Below are positions 59,521 through 64,000 of a stretch of 64,000 nucleotides of DNA, one piece after another. The position numbers were made by a program, and so were the translations under genes. The stretch comes from Lycium barbarum (lineage: Eukaryota > Streptophyta > Magnoliopsida > Solanales > Solanaceae), in contig NC_083341.1 of NCBI RefSeq assembly GCF_019175385.1, positions 24,932,203-24,996,202 of the forward strand. Direction: 5' to 3'. Numbering within the stretch: position 1 is the stretch's first letter; each line of letters begins with the position of its first letter. The notes under the pieces are model-generated. The model searched no databases, was not told the origin of the DNA, and was given only the letters and a program-made list of their open reading frames with translations.

Positions 59521-62500
59521 AAGGTTGAAAGTCTAATAGGAATCGGACCTAGTCTGGTCATCACTTTGTCTTTCTTAAACATGTTGTTTGTTTGGGAGTT
59601 GAAGTTTGTCATGTGCTAGACCTAGCCTAATCATGTCTGTCCTATCTAATGGTGTTTTTATTCTAAAAAGTGAAAAGTGTACTGTGTGCTCTTTGTGGAA
59701 TTCTACTTGTTTCATTTGGTAACTTGGTTGGCCTGACTCATGTTGTCTCACCTAAGTCATACCTGTTTGGTTGAAAACTGGGCATTTTGAGTCACATTAA
59801 TGTATATTGAAACAAAGGTCTTAAAAGGTGATCCTGGGGAGGGGAAGGGTCTTAACTTGGCCAAAGTATTTCACTTGGCTCTGCCTTTGTCTGATTGTCC
59901 CGTTTGTGGTAAGTGTGGGAATTTGTTAAACTACCTCTGAGTAGAACATATGGAGTGTGTGGTTGTGATGTGTTTGAGTCTAAAAGGTTTTCTAATGTTG
60001 CTATAGTAAACTAGGTTCAGAGTAGTTCTAAGATGGTCCATGTTTGATAAAAGATGGGCAAATCACCTAGATTACAGGTTGGTTAAGAGATGATTGTCAT
60101 GTTTGTTCTCACCTAGCAAATGAAATATGTCTGCTGATAAAAATGGCACAAAAGAAGGATTTAAAAACTGGTAGTTTGGCCAGAAGTGTGTGTATATGTG
60201 TGAGTCTTTTGGTCCCTCATGTGTAGAAGTTGCCCATGAGCCATGTATGTATGAAGGAAAGCCTTGTTTTTTTTTTTTGAAAGACTTATCATATAGTTAT
60301 ACTAATAGGTAAGGATAAAGGATAAAAGGAAGGGAGGATAATGGGTTCCCTGTTAAAAATCTTGCTTAGCTTGTCTTTGTGTGGCTTTTCCTGGATACTG
60401 TTGTGTTTTCCTTTGATGTTGAGAGCTAAGTTCCTTTAAAAAGAGTGATGATAAAGCTAAAATAATGGTGTTTGAAGTCTGTTGATTGTTCCTTTGCGTG
60501 GTCTGAGCCCTGATGGAAAAGGGGAGTTTGCTCCATTTCTCTTTTGAAATATAATGTAGTTAAAAACAAAGACCTTTCTATGATCATAATTTTCAGTTTG
60601 AAGTTGTAAGGAAACATTAGCTTGTTTGCACTTTGTTATATGCTCAGAGTGGGCCTGTTCCCGGTATGTCACATTTTAACTTGATAACAAAGGTTTACTT
60701 TTATAATCTGGACATAGTCTTTATGAATTAATCAGCTTGTTACTGTGTGCTATGTGTTTATAAAGGGTTTGTTCCTAGTGTTCATAATGAATTTGGTAAC
60801 AAAGACTACTAAAATCTGGACATTAGTTCCATGGGTTCATTGTGGAAACTGTATGGTAGAGTTAAGTTGTTCTAGATCTTCCCATGGCCCTTAGTGGTGT
60901 CACTGGGGTATGAGGGGGAGTGCATAAAGGAGAGGAAATAGGTCTTGGGAGAGTTAAGGTGAGCCTGGGCATGAACTGGAGGTAATGATCAGTGGAACCC
61001 AGGATCCTTTTGCTGAAAGGGAGATTCAGGAGAAGGAGATAGGGAGGTGATGACCCCCACCCTATCCTGCTTCCCCTTTCCTTACCCTGAGACCCCATCC
61101 TTTTCTTTTAGAACTCTTTTTCATGACCTTGGAACACACAAAGACCATAGGTGGTTTGGACCAGTCAAACTATGTCTAACAGGGAGGGGAGGATATACCT
61201 AAAATCAAATAGATTGCTGTTAATGTTGGAAAGTTTAGGCAAATGTGAGATTTCTGCCATGTCTCCTAAATGTGTGTTTATGTGTGACCTCTAAGTGCAC
61301 TTCTTTTACCTGGGGAATCCACTTGTCTTGAATCTTATTGTTCAAGCCTGTGGTGTGTAAGAAAAATGGGGCTGGGAAGTGTATTATATGGGCATAAGTT
61401 CATCTATGAGTAGACTGAGGGTCAAGTGTGTTATGTGCCATTTTACTTTCACTGCTGGCCATGTGTCTTTATTCACTTTTCCTAACTTGTTCATCCACAA
61501 CTGATGTCTGAGACTTGCCACTTGGTTTATTGACTTAGACTTGTTCTTTATGTGATGTTTGGTTTCCTTGTTTGCCAAAATTGTGATCAGGTTGTAAATC
61601 TATTTCTTGCTTTTATCTTCCTCCCCTTATGTTCTTTGGGAAAGGCATTGGAGTAGTCTAAAATATGTTGAAAGACCACTTTTAGGAACCAAAACTGTTG
61701 TGAGGCTGTTTGGTTGAGTGTCCATATGACTTACCCATTGGGATTTCTCTTTCTTTAACAAAGGTTTTCAAAGCTCACTTGTTTATTAACCAATAGCTTT
61801 GCTTTATGCACCAACTTGTGGTGTGTCCAAGTTAATAAAGAGGAGTAAGCTTTAAAGGATGCCAGTACTAAATGTGTACTTTAAAAGTTCCAAACATGGA
61901 AATGAGCCTTGGCTATCTGTGAGGTCTTCCCAGGTCCCATTTTTTCTGAGAATACTGTGCTTGTTTTGGACTTGGTTGTGTGCAATATTGAGCTTAGTGA
62001 GATAGGGTGAATGCCATCACTTGAATTAGTGTAACCAGGTCTTGTTTCCTCTAGGAAGTGACTAGAACCTTAATAAATGGATAGGTTAGGCTGTATGAAC
62101 ATGGGAATTTGGAACCTTTTATTTATTTATTTACGAGGAGTCCATGGGCTAAGTGACTGTCTGAAATGGGACAAGCTTGTATTTGACCATAAACCCTCAT
62201 GTATTTGGTTTGATATGTCTGAATTGTTCAAGCTTATTCCTTCTGTGACCATGATTGTCTTAGCAAGTCCATGTCTTGACTGACCATTATCTGTGTTTCC
62301 TCTAAAGTTGTTGTGTGCATTACCTTTAGTCGTGAAACTGAGTTTCCCCCTCATTACTTCTATACTTTCTGATTATCTAGTCTCACTTAGGTACTGCTAT
62401 TTGCTATGTTTGATATAAATGCCTCCCTTTAGAGCATGGCACTTGGCTGTTGTTTGTTTATGATTTTGCGTGAAATTTGTTGCCACTCCCAAGTTCTATA

Positions 62501-62810
62501 CTCCTTTTTCCTCTTGCTTGAGATGCACTGGTTGAAGATAAAACTATGGCAGTTCGGGGTCGTCCAGGCCTTCTTGGTGTTAGCCATGCCTGTGGTTCTT
62601 AGAAGGCCCTTGGAACTTATGTGACATCAGGAATATAAGGCAAGGACTTAGTCCCCATGCCATTGCAAAATCTCCAACCAAGGCAAATCCATTCAAGGAA
62701 AATGAGGTAAGTATAGAATAATATGAGTACTTTTCTTGTTTTTATACTATGTATAGTTTTATTATTTTAGTGATAAATTTAGTGTTTATAAATTAACCGG
62801 GTCCCTCTCT

Positions 62811-62848
62811 CCCCCCCCCCCCCCCCTCCCCCCTCCCCCCTCTCCTCA
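62811..62848 (+). repeat. Poly-C tract with short T interruptions
   Basis: About 16 C in a row, then two further runs of 6 C separated by single T, ending in CTCTCCTC. On the minus strand these are G runs. Confidence 0.95.
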
Positions 62849-64000
62849 GTCGCATGGCCACTCGGGTCCAGTCAAAGCCTACCTATTGGGCAAAAGGCCC
62901 AATAGGAAATTAATTCAAAAATCGAGTCCGCGAAGGCCAAACAAATAGCAAGGCGTGCAGAAGGCCCAGCCATGGGTGAAAATGGCTAAACTAGGGGTTT
63001 GGTACACCCCTAGTCTAATTCTATTTCATTTCATTTGCATTATTTGTTTAAAGCTTTTGATGTACTTGTAATTTCTATCAAACTCATATTATAGTGGAAA
63101 ATATTATGGTTAGAATTAGCCGTCTTAGGACAACAGTGCTTACACCGTTTAGATGACTTTAGGTCCCCCAACGAATTTCCAAAACCCCGAGCAAATTCAA
63201 CGGTTTTTGGGGTTAAGTATAAAAATGAGATTTTGTGAAACTCCCTTTTTATAGAACTTGAGGGTTTTAAACTCCAAATGGGTAAACGCGATTATTGACA
63301 ACAAAAGCATTTTTAGGACGTAATAAAGTTACAACCCCTTTTAAACAAATTCGTTTTTCTTAAGTTTGTAGAAAAGGAGATTTTTTACAACTACTTGAAA
63401 CAAATTTTGGGCCTTAGCCAATGGGTAATCCCTAATCAAAAACCAACTTTGTATTACTTTAAATTCTAAGAAAAATGGAGGAATTCCATACTTAAGCCTT
63501 TTTAAAAGTACCAAGGGCCATAATTGAATAAAAGGAATATGTACACTCTTTTTTCTCCGAAAACTAAAACAGAACCAAAGCTTTGCCTATGATTGCAGTT
63601 TTTGGGCCAAGGGAAAGGCCATAAAAACGAGTATATACAGCCAAGATATACTCCTTTGAACATACAAAAACGCTCTTTTTATAACATATAAAGCAATTGT
63701 AATATAAAGTTTCGGATAAGACTGATCGTACCAAAAGGGATCGACACGAGCCAAAGTATGGGTATAACATAAACTTAATGCTATAAAATCAAAAAATCTC
63801 TCCTTTCTCTTCATTTATGGAGAAAATATACTCCTTGTCTATAAAAGGAGACTATTTATACACGGATATTGTAAATCCGAAAACTACGATACCCTATATA
63901 TAAGGGGGACATATTCAAACTCTTTCCAAAAATGATATGCAAAAATGACAGTTTTCTTTAAATTCGAGAATAAGCACTAAATAGACAGTTCAGGTAAACA

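Larger units (their letters stand above)
56663..64000 (+). mobile_element. Probable giant LTR or LTR plus internal region, open at the window end
   Basis: Starts TGTTGACACCTAATTTTTGACCTCC, which I recognise as a common LTR start in Solanaceae, exactly at the end of the preceding element's terminal repeat. A TATA-like GGTTTAAATAGAAACC lies at about 57769-57784. The next 5 kb is T/G-rich and non-coding with diverged tandem repeats. No PBS, gag or pol was recognised, and no LTR end could be placed before 64000. The assignment of the whole stretch is inference. Confidence 0.45.

Noticed and set aside
60862..61098. Minus-strand 78-codon Pro-rich frame
   Set aside because: Lies in the long non-coding LTR-like region; composition-driven, no domain.

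Overview
The window is nuclear DNA of a flowering plant, most likely Solanaceae. The evidence is one conserved multi-exon plant gene (SECRET AGENT-type O-GlcNAc transferase), Solanaceae-style SINE tails and MITEs, and dense nested Ty3/gypsy and Ty1/copia retrotransposons. I cannot name the genus. No rRNA, tRNA, organelle or bacterial feature was seen.

Layout. 1-6850: the 3' ends of two Ty3/gypsy (chromovirus-type) elements; element A (internal tail plus a 2.77 kb LTR) sits inside the pol end of element B, whose LTR carries a CACTA MITE. 7085-25947: an old Ty1/copia element split by two insertions. Insertion 1 is a solo LTR (10930-22755, duplication CATAT), which is itself split by a 9.0 kb Ty3/gypsy element (11083-20068, duplication GAATC). 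Insertion 2 is a solo LTR (23779-25472, duplication TAGCA). Removing these leaves a copia element of about 5.3 kb with near-identical ends. 26277-27032: a hAT-type element with an 8-bp duplication. 27096-32972: a minus-strand LTR element with no recognisable coding region and one truncated LTR. 33000-37600: intergenic DNA with MITE and SINE relics.

37641-48990 (minus): the only intact gene. I resolved 28 coding exons that join in frame to 982 codons: 13 TPRs followed by the OGT catalytic domain. Its 3.5 kb first intron is loaded with MITEs, and the putative TATA box abuts a Stowaway-type end.

49111-51118: four MITEs back to back, including a Mutator-type foldback with about 390-bp arms and a 9-bp duplication. 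52080-53000: LINE fragments in inverted arrangement. 53341-56662: a 3.3 kb element with about 230-bp terminal inverted repeats, carrying two decayed divergent genes around a spacer with five copies of an ATAACGCA octamer; this is the most unusual object in the window. 56663-64000: what looks like one very long LTR or its internal continuation, rich in degenerate tandem repeats.

There is no operon-like cooperation here. The window is one housekeeping regulatory gene in a sea of dead mobile DNA, and many boundaries can be fixed to the base through target-site duplications.
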